A stretch of DNA of 64,000 bases from Bacillus pseudomycoides (GTDB lineage: Bacteria; Bacillota; Bacilli; Bacillales; Bacillaceae_G), in the NCBI RefSeq assembly GCF_002582035.1, contig NZ_NUQE01000001.1, positions 27,154 through 91,153 of the forward strand, in the 5' to 3' direction. Below the pieces are notes generated by a model. It was given only the letters and a program-made list of their open reading frames with translations. It was not told the DNA's origin and did not search any database. Shown in pieces: positions 16,690 through 25,347 of the stretch; positions within the stretch are counted from its first letter, which is position 1; each line of letters begins with the position of its first letter. Both the position numbers and the translations under genes were made by a program.

Positions 16690-17877
16690 TTAGCCTTTCA
16701 TTTTGTTTTTCATAAATGTATCAATACGTTCTAACGCCTTCTCTAATTGTTCAAGTGAAGTTGCGTATGATAAACGAACGTTATTGGGTGCTCCGAATCC
16801 TGTTCCTGGAACGAGGGCAACTTTTTCTTCTTCTAATAATGCTTTTGCCCATTCATCAACTGTTTCATAACCAGCTAATGCTACTGCTTCTTTCACATTT
16901 GGGAACAGATAGAACGCTCCTTGCGGTTTAATGCAAGAGAACCCAGGAATTTGAATCAGTTTCTCATAAACGATATTTAATCGTCCTTCAAATGCGCTGC
17001 GCATCATTTCTACAGGTTGTTGATCTCCAGCATAAGCAGCAATCGCTCCGTACTGCGCAATTGAAGTAGGGTTTGATGTACTGTGACTCGCTAAGTTCGT
17101 CATCGCTTTAATAAGTTCTTTATTACCTGCTGCATAACCAATGCGCCACCCTGTCATTGAGTGCGATTTTGATACACCGTTAATAATAAGAGTCTGTTCT
17201 TTTAATTCATTAGAAAGCTCAGCAATTGATGTATACTGTGCATCGCCATAAATTAATTTCTCATAAATTTCATCAGAAACAATTAAAATGTTATGCTCTA
17301 AGCATACTTGCCCAAGCTGCTGCAACTCTTCTTTACTATAAATCATCCCTGTTGGGTTGCTAGGTGAGTTAATAATTACAGCTTTCGTTTTCTCTGTAAT
17401 CACTTGACGCAATTGCTCAGGTGTGATTTTGTAATTATTTTCTTCTAACCCATCTACATATACTGGCTTACCTCCTGCAAGCTTTACTTGCTCCGGATAA
17501 CTTACCCAATACGGAGTTGGAATAATAACTTCATCACCTTCATCAAGTAATACTTGAAACAGCGTATATAAAGCATGCTTTGCACCGTTACATACAATAA
17601 TTTGAGATGGTTCATAAGATATGCCTTGGTCACGCTCAAACTTTTTAATAATTTCTTGTTTTAGCGTAGCTAATCCACCTGTTGGTGTATATTTCGTATA
17701 ACCTTCTAACATTGCTTTATAAGCAGCATCTATAATATGCTCTGGCGTATTAAAGTCAGGTTCTCCTGCTCCTAATCCAATCACATCATGTCCTTCTGCT
17801 TTTAACGCTTGTGCCTTTGCTGTAATTTCTAACGTCGAAGACGGTGTTAGAGCAGCTACTCGCTTTGCTAATTTCAT
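16690..17877 (-). CDS. aspB: Aspartate aminotransferase
   Basis: PLP-dependent aminotransferase (class I, subgroup gamma) that interconverts aspartate/oxaloacetate and glutamate/2-oxoglutarate. Signatures: GLGAGEPDFNTPEHI near the N terminus, INSPSNPTG, SDEIYEKLIYG and the PLP-lysine motif SKSHSMTGWRIGY. Length from the ATG at 17877 is 395, normal for the family; six extra upstream codons are possible but lack support. It follows ypmB directly, as in B. subtilis. Confidence 0.95.
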   Translation of the reverse strand: MKLAKRVAALTPSSTLEITAKAQALKAEGHDVIGLGAGEPDFNTPEHIIDAAYKAMLEGYTKYTPTGGLATLKQEIIKKFERDQGISYEPSQIIVCNGAKHALYTLFQVLLDEGDEVIIPTPYWVSYPEQVKLAGGKPVYVDGLEENNYKITPEQLRQVITEKTKAVIINSPSNPTGMIYSKEELQQLGQVCLEHNILIVSDEIYEKLIYGDAQYTSIAELSNELKEQTLIINGVSKSHSMTGWRIGYAAGNKELIKAMTNLASHSTSNPTSIAQYGAIAAYAGDQQPVEMMRSAFEGRLNIVYEKLIQIPGFSCIKPQGAFYLFPNVKEAVALAGYETVDEWAKALLEEEKVALVPGTGFGAPNNVRLSYATSLEQLEKALERIDTFMKNKMKG

Positions 17878-17895
17878 CCTCAGTTCCCCCTGCAC

Positions 17896-18372
17896 CTATT
17901 TTTCAATGCTATATCGTTTTAAAAACTTACCATCTTCAAATGCAAGATAATAGTAAGTATAACGATTTTCATCATCAATATATGTAACTTCCCATAATGG
18001 AACATTGTTTTCAGCGCCTAATTTTGCTTTGACAAATTGCTTCGGCTTTCGCTCTTTGGCAACAATTTGCAACGCCTCTTTTTCAGAAATACCTTCACTT
18101 GCTTTTCGCACCAGGACATCTCCTTTTTTCTCAGGCACCCAAACGATATATTGTTCTCCTTTTTCATCCACACCTTGTACAACTTCATATGGAGCTTGAC
18201 CGTTATAATAATCGACTTTTGTTACTTTTGTAAGTTTTGCTTTTTCTTTTGCAATCTCAACAGTTTTCGATTCTTTCGGAATTTTTTTCTCCATCGTTGT
18301 ATTATAAATGTGTACCCCATATAAAACAACAGCTACGATTACAACAACAATTGTTAAAATCCACTTTTTCAT
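17896..18372 (-). CDS. ypmB: YpmB, membrane-anchored PepSY-type protein
   Basis: 158 residues: one N-terminal membrane segment (MKKWILTIVVVIVAVVLYG) and an extracellular part with a PepSY-like repeat (EKEALQIVAKERKPKQFVKAKLG in pieces, and VTYIDDENRYTYYYLAFEDG). Function unknown, wall-associated by prediction. The start is taken as the ATG at 18372, right after the ypmA stop; an ATG 18 codons earlier would overlap ypmA. Translation is probably coupled to ypmA because the local ribosome site is weak. Confidence 0.8.
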   Translation of the reverse strand: MKKWILTIVVVIVAVVLYGVHIYNTTMEKKIPKESKTVEIAKEKAKLTKVTKVDYYNGQAPYEVVQGVDEKGEQYIVWVPEKKGDVLVRKASEGISEKEALQIVAKERKPKQFVKAKLGAENNVPLWEVTYIDDENRYTYYYLAFEDGKFLKRYSIEK

Positions 18373-18379
18373 TGTATCA

Positions 18380-18550
18380 CTACGTTCTATAAATCGTAAA
18401 TATTGCTGTCTCTTTTTCTTTTTCATCTAATGCTAATCCGAACATCAGATCTTTTTCTTTTAATGTTCGATTTAAACTATCAACAATCTTGTATAAATCA
18501 GACGTGTATCCAAGACGCGTCGTTGATAGTACTTCAATTTTCTTCTCCAT
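18380..18550 (-). CDS. ypmA: YpmA (DUF4264)
   Basis: 56-residue cytosolic protein of unknown function, the same length as the B. subtilis protein. Recognised by IEVLSTTRLGYTSDLYKIVD and LKEKDLMFGLALD. GGAGGAG precedes the ATG at 18548-18550. It is the first gene of ypmA-ypmB-aspB. Confidence 0.8.
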   Translation of the reverse strand: MEKKIEVLSTTRLGYTSDLYKIVDSLNRTLKEKDLMFGLALDEKEKETAIFTIYRT

Positions 18551-18748
18551 AAAAACTCCTCCGTTACACAAAATTTCTAATTATAGAAGAACGCATTGCG
18601 GTTACAATAAGAGTACATTCTTTATAAACCCTGCTTCATCACCCATCTATTATAGCAGGACATGTTCTTCAAAAAAAGGTTTGAAGTCGAAAACCATCGT
18701 ATTTCTATACTTAATGTAAGAAAAATAAAATTTCCTCCTACCCACATG

Positions 18749-18780
18749 TAACGCCTGAAGCAAATTTGCTTTAGGCGTTA
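18749..18780. other. 32-bp inverted repeat between ypmA and dinG
   Basis: TAACGCCTGAAGCAAA/TTTGCTTTAGGCGTTA forms a 16-bp stem with one mismatch and no loop. It lacks a T run, so it is not a clean terminator. It may stabilise RNA or be a protein site. Confidence 0.5.
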
Positions 18781-18783
18781 GTC

Positions 18784-18837
18784 TTTATCCCGCATTAACG
18801 GGCAGTAAGACCCCCACTGATGGAAGTTTCACTTTAT
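18784..18837 (-). repeat. bcr1-like repeat, internally deleted
   Basis: TTTATCCCGC...ACGGGCAGTAAGACC joined directly to CCCACTGATGGAAGTTTCACTTTAT. The middle third is missing, leaving both ends. Confidence 0.7.
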
Positions 18838-18938
18838 CCCGCTATTCGCAAGCTATAGCTCACCCGTCTCAATATTCCGAGAAACCAAAGAAAATAGATG
18901 AAGGATAACTGCTAATCCATGTAGGAGCTTCACCTTAT
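18833..18938 (-). repeat. bcr1-like repeat, decayed, adjoining dinG
   Basis: Degenerate copy starting at TTTATCCCGC and ending AGGAGCTTCACCTTAT next to the dinG stop. Its arms no longer pair well. Confidence 0.55.
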
Positions 18939-21727
18939 TATTCCATTTTTTCTATTAAATCTTCTAACGGTCCTTCGTACAATGGAATACTCGGAATAGA
19001 TTGAACAAATCGTTTCCCGTAAAACGATGAGGTGAGACGACGATCTAACACAAATACTGTTCCTGTATCCGTCGTTGTACGAATAAGACGTCCAAAACCT
19101 TGTTTAAAACGAAGAATTGCTTGTGGCAAAGCAATCTTTGTAAATGAATCTTCTCCTTTTTCTTTGAGCCGTTCACTTTTCGCTTGCATCATTGGCTGAT
19201 GCGGTGATGTAAACGGGAGACGAACAATTACAAGACAGCTTAACGCTTCTCCTGGTATGTCAATTCCTTCCCAAAAACTACTTGTCCCTAATAAAATGGA
19301 TTTTTCAAACTCCTGAAACTTTCGAATCATTCGGCTGCGGCTACGATTATGGACACTTTGTGTTAACAAAAGAAATTCTTCCAGCGCCTCTTCCTTTTTC
19401 AATACTTCAAATGTCTGTTTTAACATTTCATATGATGTAAATAAAACAAGCATTCGACCATTTGTAGCTTTAGCAATCTTCATAATATGTTCAGACACTG
19501 CTCTTACATACACTTCTTCAGTTACATGTTTAATATGCGGAACATCTGTTGACACCATTAGTTTTACTTGCTCTTCATAATGAAATGGTGATGGAATTGT
19601 TAATGTATTCGGTGTAAAATCCACTAATCCAAGCTCTTCTTCTATATAATCAAACGTATCATTTACAGTTAAAGTAGCTGAAGTAAAAATAACACTTCGT
19701 TTACGTGTTAAAAATTGATCTGCAAATAAATCACTTATATCAACTGGCTGTGCATACAGGATGGTCGAATGAATTGTTCCTTTCGTTTCAGTTTCCATCC
19801 ATGTCACATGACCCGTATCTTCTAAAATTAGTTTTCGTAAAGAATGGGTCATCTTAGAAAGTACCTCTATAAGATGTACAAACTCTCCCGTAATCATATG
19901 CATTTCCCATTCATTTTGCTTTTGTAACATCTCACCTTGTTTTTCTAATAACGTAAGCAATATACCTAGCTGATGTACAAAACGGTCCGTTAATTCAACA
20001 ATACTGCGCCAAAGCTTTCCTCTTTCTGTCTTTACATCATAACGGTACATAAGCGGCATATTTCCAGGTGCGTGTTCTTGCTTTGTTTTTTGGAATATAA
20101 ATGTACGCAGCATTTGGAACAGCTCGTCTGCGTCAAACTTAATTTCTTTCAACGTACGACTAATCATTTGAAACGTAGAACGAACAGCAATTTGCGACTG
20201 CTTCATCATATCGTACACTTTAGCTAACACATCAGATGTTTCTAACGTACCAAAACGCGATAAAATAAGTTGAAAATACATACAAGAAAATTGCTCTCCT
20301 AACGCTCTACTTGCCGTTTCTTCCAGATGATGAGCTTCATCAAAAATAATGTGTTCACATGATGCAAGTAATGATTCTTCACTTACGAAATCTTGGAACA
20401 ATAAGGTATGATTTGTGATTACAACATCAGCAAATAATGCTTTATTTTTTGCACGCTGATAAAAACAGCGGCTAAACCACGCACTTCTCATGCTATTTGG
20501 ACCATGAGCATCACTACAAATACGCTCCCATAATAGCTTTCCTCCAGCCGGAATGTTTAACTCATCTCGATCTCCTGATTCTGTATCGAGAAGCCATACT
20601 AAAATTTTCGCTTTCGTTAATGCATCATCGTAATGATTGTCTACTTCGCCCAGTGCATGTTCAAATTTATGTAAACACAGATAATGCTTCCTTCCTTTTA
20701 ACATCGCTACCTCAAACGGGAACGGAAGTATTTTTTTCAACAATGGAATTTCTTTTGCTAAAATTTGTTGTTGCAACTGCACAGTTTGTGTACTAATAAC
20801 TACCGGCTGTTCTTTTTCTTTCGCATAAAAAATACTAGGCAGCAAATACGCTAGTGTTTTCCCTGTACCTGTTCCTGCTTCAATTAACGAAAATCGAGAG
20901 TCTCTAAGCGCTTCGTAAACTTCATTTATCATCAGCTGCTGCCCGTCTCTTTTTTCAAAAAATGGCATTACTTCAGCTAAACGCTGCATCGCTTCCGTTA
21001 AAAAAGAAGAAAAATCAGTAATTTTCTCCTCGCCAATTTGCAATGCATAATTGCGTTTGCAAAGAGCAATATTTCGGTGTATATCATATTTTTCCGCATC
21101 GTTTGTTCCATGTATCATCTTATTCAAAATACATGCAGACATAATGTCTCCAATGTTACTTTGGAACATATCGCTTAATTCATATAACGATTGCAATGTA
21201 ACGAGTGGTAAACTTTCCATTTTAGAAAGCAATTGTAAAAATATCTCTGCTGTCACCATTGCATCACTATCAGCACGATGAGGCTGATCATGGTCAAAGC
21301 CATATCTTTTTGCTAAATCACGTAATTTATAACTATCAGCTGTCGGCAATAAAATATGTGCCAGTTCAACTGTATCAATTTTTTGGCATGTTACTTCTAG
21401 GAATCCCGCTTGCCGTAATTCTTCCTGTAAAAAATTCCAATCAAAATGAACATTATGTGCAACAAAGTACGCACCTTGTAATAATTCAATAATCATCGGC
21501 GCTACATCTCGGAATAACGGAGCTTTCTTCACAAGTGTTTCATCAATTCCCGTTAATTCTGTAATAAATGGCGGAATGTCCCGTTCAGGATTTACAAAAG
21601 AAGAGAAAATTTCAAGAATTTCTCCATCTTCTACCACAACTGCTGCAATTTGAGTAATTTTATCTTTCCCATCTTTCCAGGCATTCCCTGTCGTTTCTAA
21701 ATCGACTACGACATAACGCTTACTCAT
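18938..21727 (-). CDS. dinG: DinG-family exonuclease/helicase-like protein
   Basis: 929-residue protein: an N-terminal DEDDh 3'-5' exonuclease domain (VVDLETTGNAW, then HNVHFDWNFL and HRADSDAM), then an XPD-like ATPase with Walker A EAGTGTGKT (about residue 280), FDEAHHLEE and QGFGRLIR. In Gram-positive bacteria such proteins act as nucleases rather than helicases. Only three cysteines (YLC, RICSD, SRCFY) stand where XPD helicases have four Fe-S ligands, so the cluster is probably lost. It follows panD across a terminator. Confidence 0.93.
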   Translation of the reverse strand: MSKRYVVVDLETTGNAWKDGKDKITQIAAVVVEDGEILEIFSSFVNPERDIPPFITELTGIDETLVKKAPLFRDVAPMIIELLQGAYFVAHNVHFDWNFLQEELRQAGFLEVTCQKIDTVELAHILLPTADSYKLRDLAKRYGFDHDQPHRADSDAMVTAEIFLQLLSKMESLPLVTLQSLYELSDMFQSNIGDIMSACILNKMIHGTNDAEKYDIHRNIALCKRNYALQIGEEKITDFSSFLTEAMQRLAEVMPFFEKRDGQQLMINEVYEALRDSRFSLIEAGTGTGKTLAYLLPSIFYAKEKEQPVVISTQTVQLQQQILAKEIPLLKKILPFPFEVAMLKGRKHYLCLHKFEHALGEVDNHYDDALTKAKILVWLLDTESGDRDELNIPAGGKLLWERICSDAHGPNSMRSAWFSRCFYQRAKNKALFADVVITNHTLLFQDFVSEESLLASCEHIIFDEAHHLEETASRALGEQFSCMYFQLILSRFGTLETSDVLAKVYDMMKQSQIAVRSTFQMISRTLKEIKFDADELFQMLRTFIFQKTKQEHAPGNMPLMYRYDVKTERGKLWRSIVELTDRFVHQLGILLTLLEKQGEMLQKQNEWEMHMITGEFVHLIEVLSKMTHSLRKLILEDTGHVTWMETETKGTIHSTILYAQPVDISDLFADQFLTRKRSVIFTSATLTVNDTFDYIEEELGLVDFTPNTLTIPSPFHYEEQVKLMVSTDVPHIKHVTEEVYVRAVSEHIMKIAKATNGRMLVLFTSYEMLKQTFEVLKKEEALEEFLLLTQSVHNRSRSRMIRKFQEFEKSILLGTSSFWEGIDIPGEALSCLVIVRLPFTSPHQPMMQAKSERLKEKGEDSFTKIALPQAILRFKQGFGRLIRTTTDTGTVFVLDRRLTSSFYGKRFVQSIPSIPLYEGPLEDLIEKME

Positions 21728-21843
21728 CTATGACACCTCAATTTCTTACCTTTCAAACAACAAAATTTCTATAGTGTTACTATACCACGTTTTTACTCAT
21801 CTTAATGGAAAGATACGAAAAATGAAATGATTTTGCTTTCGCA

Positions 21844-21882
21844 TAAGAAAAGCTATCCCTTTCACAGAGATAGCTTTTCTTA
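21844..21882 (-). terminator. Intrinsic terminator of panBCD
   Basis: AAGAAAAGCTATC/GATAGCTTTTCTT hairpin between panD and dinG. Confidence 0.75.
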
Positions 21883-21886
21883 TACA

Positions 21887-22270
21887 TTATAAAATTGTGC
21901 CTGCTTTTTCCGCTCCAAGCATTTCCACAATTTGATTATTGTCATCTAAAACAGCAATTTTCGGAACATGTGTTAGTACTTTTTCTTCTGAAACTAGCCC
22001 GTAGCAAATGATAATAACTTTATCGCCTGGCTGAACAAGTCGAGCAGCCGCACCGTTTAAACAGATTACCCCTGTGCCGCGTTCTCCTTTTATAACATAT
22101 GTTTCTAAACGAGCACCGTTATTGTTGTTTACAATTTGCACTTTCTCATTTTCAACAATACCAACTGCATCCATTAAATCCTCATCAATTGTAATACTTC
22201 CTACATAATTTAAATTTGCTTCCGTTACTGTAGCTCGGTGTAACTTCGCTCTCATCATTGTGCGAAACAT
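21887..22270 (-). CDS. panD: Aspartate 1-decarboxylase
   Basis: Pyruvoyl enzyme making beta-alanine from aspartate for pantothenate. The self-cleavage site is Gly-Ser in [14 protein letters not shown], and the C-terminal [12 protein letters not shown] is typical. 127 residues, normal length. AAGGAGGAG precedes the ATG. Last gene of panB-panC-panD. Confidence 0.97.
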   Translation of the reverse strand: MFRTMMRAKLHRATVTEANLNYVGSITIDEDLMDAVGIVENEKVQIVNNNNGARLETYVIKGERGTGVICLNGAAARLVQPGDKVIIICYGLVSEEKVLTHVPKIAVLDDNNQIVEMLGAEKAGTIL

Positions 22271-22282
22271 AGTTGCTCCTCC

Positions 22283-23131
22283 TTATTCAACCGTAAATGT
22301 AATATTATCAATTAATCGTGCATTTTCAAACTTTACAGCTATTGCAATAATCATACGTCCGCTTATTTTCTCAACCTCAGTTAAATTCGGATACGCATAT
22401 AGATCAGCGTAATCTACAACACCCTGTGTGTTCGTTTCAATATATTCTTTAATGAAGCTCGTAATATTTTTTGGATTACGCTCTCCTTTAACAATTCGTT
22501 CTTTCGCCATACATAAGCTTTTATATAAATGCGGCGCCTCTTGGCGTTCTCTCTCTGATAAATAAATGTTGCGAGAACTACGTGCTAAGCCATCTTCTTC
22601 GCGTACAATCTCAACTGGCACAATTGTAACAGGAATATTATAATCATCCACAAATCCTTCAATAACTGCTACTTGCTGTGCATCTTTCATACCAAAATAC
22701 GCACGATTTGGCATTGTAATATTAAAAAGCTTCATCAATACTGTTGCAACTCCAGCAAAATGACCTGGTCGCTGTTTTCCGCACAAAACATCCGTACGCT
22801 TCACAACTTCAACATTCGTTGTCCGATCTGTTGGATACATTTCTTCGACACTTGGATAAAATAAATAATCCACTTCTACTTCACGCGCTAAGCGCTCATC
22901 ACGTTCAATATCACGCGGATAGCGATCTAAATCTTCATTCGGTCCAAACTGCAATGGATTTACAAATATACTTAACATAACAATATCATTTTCTTTTTTC
23001 GCTTGTCTCAGTAACGTTAAATGCCCTTCATGCAAATAGCCCATCGTTGGAACGAACCCAACTTTTTTTCCACTTGCACGAAGCTCCCCCGCGATTTGCT
23101 GCATCTCTTGCACTGTCGTAATAATATGCAT
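22283..23131 (-). CDS. panC: Pantothenate synthetase
   Basis: Joins pantoate and beta-alanine with ATP. Motifs: [18 protein letters not shown] (HIGH-like), [38 protein letters not shown] and SSRNIYLS (KMSKS-like). 282 residues from the ATG at 23131, supported by GGAGGG; it overlaps the panB TAA by one base. Middle gene of the operon. Confidence 0.97.
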   Translation of the reverse strand: MHIITTVQEMQQIAGELRASGKKVGFVPTMGYLHEGHLTLLRQAKKENDIVMLSIFVNPLQFGPNEDLDRYPRDIERDERLAREVEVDYLFYPSVEEMYPTDRTTNVEVVKRTDVLCGKQRPGHFAGVATVLMKLFNITMPNRAYFGMKDAQQVAVIEGFVDDYNIPVTIVPVEIVREEDGLARSSRNIYLSERERQEAPHLYKSLCMAKERIVKGERNPKNITSFIKEYIETNTQGVVDYADLYAYPNLTEVEKISGRMIIAIAVKFENARLIDNITFTVE

Positions 23132-23967
23132 TACTGTTTCCCTCCGTATAACGCTAAGCATTCTTCTTCTTTCATCGTAAACGAATGTTCTTTCTCTGGA
23201 AATTGTCTTACCTTTACTTCATGAACATATTGTCCAATACCTCTTACTATTTCTTCTTGCACAGACGTGTATTGCTTCACAAATTTCGGAACGCGTTTTA
23301 CACCATACGTAATAAGATCGTGATAGACGAGAACTTGACCATCCGTTCCATTACCAGCGCCAATACCGATCGTTGGAATGGATAATTGTTTTGTTACAAG
23401 TTCCGCTAATTGCATCGGTACACACTCTAATACAAGCGCAATTGCTCCAGCCTCTTCGCATTTTTTGGCGTCTTCTAACAACTTCTTCGCGCTTTCTGCG
23501 TCTTTTCCTTGTACTTTATAGCCACCTAGCACACCGACAGATTGTGGTGTTAACCCAAGATGTGCTACAACTGGAATGCCTGCATTCGTAAGGAAGCGAA
23601 TAATCGATACAACTTCATCTGCTCCTTCGACTTTTACTGCATGTGCACCGCTTTCTTGCACAATACGGCGTGCGTTATGCATAGTTTCTTGCAGTGAAAC
23701 GTGATAAGACATAAATGGCATATCTGTTACAACAAATGTATTTTTCGCGCCGCGGCGCACTGCTTTCGTATGATGAATCATATCATCAACTGTTACTGGA
23801 ATTGTTGAGTCATAGCCGAGCACAACCATGCCAAGCGAGTCACCGACTAAAATCATGTCAACTTCTGCTTCTTCAGCAAACTTTGCTGATGGGTAGTCAT
23901 ATGCAGTTACCATCGCAATCGGCTCACTTTGTTCTTTCATTTTCAAAAAATCCGTTACAGTTTTCAA
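23131..23967 (-). CDS. panB: 3-methyl-2-oxobutanoate hydroxymethyltransferase
   Basis: First step of pantothenate synthesis from 2-oxoisovalerate and methylene-THF. Motifs [19 protein letters not shown] and [20 protein letters not shown] are family-typical. The start is a TTG (23965-23967) with GGAGGAG six bases upstream, giving [12 protein letters not shown] as in relatives; a longer ATG-started reading frame has no ribosome site and runs into the leader. It lies behind the pan-motif leader, which probably controls all three genes. Confidence 0.95.
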   Translation of the reverse strand: MKTVTDFLKMKEQSEPIAMVTAYDYPSAKFAEEAEVDMILVGDSLGMVVLGYDSTIPVTVDDMIHHTKAVRRGAKNTFVVTDMPFMSYHVSLQETMHNARRIVQESGAHAVKVEGADEVVSIIRFLTNAGIPVVAHLGLTPQSVGVLGGYKVQGKDAESAKKLLEDAKKCEEAGAIALVLECVPMQLAELVTKQLSIPTIGIGAGNGTDGQVLVYHDLITYGVKRVPKFVKQYTSVQEEIVRGIGQYVHEVKVRQFPEKEHSFTMKEEECLALYGGKQ

Positions 23968-24024
23968 AAACTTCTCCTCCTTTACCTGGAGAGAGGAGAT
24001 GGCCGGATGAAAAAACATATAAAA

Positions 24025-24056
24025 AACCCTTCTAGCCACAAAAAGGCAGAAGGGTA
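24025..24056 (-). terminator. Attenuator-type terminator in the panB leader
   Basis: Minus-strand hairpin ACCCTTCTGCC...GGCTAGAAGGGT followed by TTTTTTAT, only 58 bp before the panB start. It lies between the RNA hairpins and the gene, which indicates transcription control. Confidence 0.85.
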
Positions 24057-24080
24057 GTATCATTCGGCAAAATTCATCCC

Positions 24081-24112
24081 TCTGTCCCAGTCCTATTTTG
24101 GATCAAGGCAGA
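24081..24112 (-). ncRNA. pan RNA motif, second hairpin
   Basis: On the minus strand TCTG, CCTTG and CC pair with GG, CTGGG and CAGA. The 3' arm carries two bulged A separated by five paired bases, and the 5' arm carries an unpaired AT opposite the inner bulge. This is the layout of the pan motif, a candidate regulatory RNA found before panB, panC and panD operons (name from memory of Weinberg-type motif surveys). Confidence 0.75.
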
Positions 24113-24145
24113 ATCCACATTTTTATTTTGATTTTCCTAAATAGC

Positions 24146-24170
24146 GGTGCAGTTCACATTGATACTGCCC
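24146..24170 (-). ncRNA. pan RNA motif, first hairpin
   Basis: Same architecture as the downstream hairpin: GG, GCAGT, unpaired AT, CA - loop ATG - TG, bulged A, ACTGC, bulged A, CC. Two bulged adenines five base pairs apart. It lies about 10 nt after the predicted transcription start. Confidence 0.75.
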
Positions 24171-24178
24171 ATATTCGA

Positions 24179-24187
24179 CCTTATTAT
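24179..24187 (-). promoter_or_regulatory. Extended -10 promoter of the pan leader
   Basis: TGTTATAAT on the minus strand just upstream of the first pan hairpin. No good -35 box. It gives a leader of about 200 nt before panB. Confidence 0.55.
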
Positions 24188-24247
24188 AACAAATAGCAAA
24201 ACATAATTGCTATACTTTTCTAAAAAAGAAAATCATTTTTCACATAC

Positions 24248-24283
24248 AATAGCCCTTCGCTTCTTTTTAAGCAAAGGGCTATA
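24248..24283 (-). terminator. Hairpin downstream of birA
   Basis: ATAGCCCTTCGCTT/AAGCAAAGGGCTAT. It lacks a long T run but probably ends the dapB-to-birA transcript. Between it and birA (24284-24366) I see nothing else. Confidence 0.5.
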
Positions 24284-24366
24284 TATTGATGCTAATCTAA
24301 TGAGCAATGATACTTCGTTTTTCATAAGCAGTAAAGAAAAGAAGTGCAAAATAACTGCTAAACGTT

Positions 24367-25347
24367 TTACTTTACTTCAATATCAGCGGAATGAATATGA
24401 TGTACGATTCCTTCATGATCTTCAAGTATAAGGACACCATCAGCCGTAATTCCTTTTGCAATTCCCGTAATTGTATTCGTCATCGTACGCGCTGTAATTT
24501 CTTTTCCAATACTCACAGCGTAACTTTCCCACAGAAGCTTAATAACTGAAAAACCACGATCTAAATACTCTTTATATAGCTTTTCCATCTGTAAGAAAAT
24601 TTGCTGCATAAGTTCAGCTCGTACAATCGTTTTTTCAGCTTCGAGTGCTAAGGAAGTAGCAATATGCTGGATATCTTCCGCAAAATGCTCTTGTTTTTGA
24701 TTGACATTAATGCCAATTCCAATAATAACAGCATTAATTTTATCAGGATCCGCTTGCATTTCTGTTAAAATGCCAACTACTTTCTTCCCATTAATTAAAA
24801 TATCATTCGGCCATTTAATGCCAACGGAAAGATTTGTGCATTTTTCAATTGCCTGTGCTACGCTAACAGCAGCTAACAATGTTAATTGCGGTGCTTGATG
24901 AATTGGAACTGTTGGGCGTAAAATAATGCTCATCCAAATTCCTGTCCCTTTTGGTGAGTACCACTTTCTGCTTAATCGGCCACGACCTGCTGTTTGCTCC
25001 TCTGCAACAACAACGGTTCCTTCAGCTGCTCCTTCATAAGCAAGACGAGCTGCGATTTGCTGTGTAGATGTTACCGACTCTTCAAAGTATACCGTTCTGC
25101 CTATAAATTCTGTTTGTAAACCAAGCTGAATTTCATTTGCCGTTACTTTGTCCGGTTTACTTGCAATGCGATAACCTAAGCGTCGTACAGCCTCTAGCTC
25201 ATATCCTTCTTCCCTAAGTGATTCCATATGTTTCCACACAGCTGTTCTTGAACATCCAAGTTTCTCGCTAATCGTTTGTCCCGATAGAAATTCACCATTA
25301 GCTTCAGAAAAGATTTGCAATAACTGTTTTCTTATAGCAGATTGCAT
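24367..25347 (-). CDS. birA: Biotin-protein ligase / biotin operon repressor
   Basis: 326 residues: N-terminal winged helix-turn-helix (ISEKLGCSRTAVWKHMESLREEGY), then the ligase domain with AEEQTAGRGRLSRKWYSPKGTG and IKWPNDILINGKKVVGIL, and a C-terminal SH3-like domain. It attaches biotin to carboxylases and represses biotin genes. It overlaps the end of cca by 16 bp, so it is in the same operon. Confidence 0.96.
   Translation of the reverse strand: MQSAIRKQLLQIFSEANGEFLSGQTISEKLGCSRTAVWKHMESLREEGYELEAVRRLGYRIASKPDKVTANEIQLGLQTEFIGRTVYFEESVTSTQQIAARLAYEGAAEGTVVVAEEQTAGRGRLSRKWYSPKGTGIWMSIILRPTVPIHQAPQLTLLAAVSVAQAIEKCTNLSVGIKWPNDILINGKKVVGILTEMQADPDKINAVIIGIGINVNQKQEHFAEDIQHIATSLALEAEKTIVRAELMQQIFLQMEKLYKEYLDRGFSVIKLLWESYAVSIGKEITARTMTNTITGIAKGITADGVLILEDHEGIVHHIHSADIEVK

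Noticed and set aside
24000-24190. T-box or SAM riboswitch upstream of panB
   Set aside because: No AGGGTGGNACCGCG antiterminator box, no S-box core and no specifier loop; the pan-motif layout fits better.
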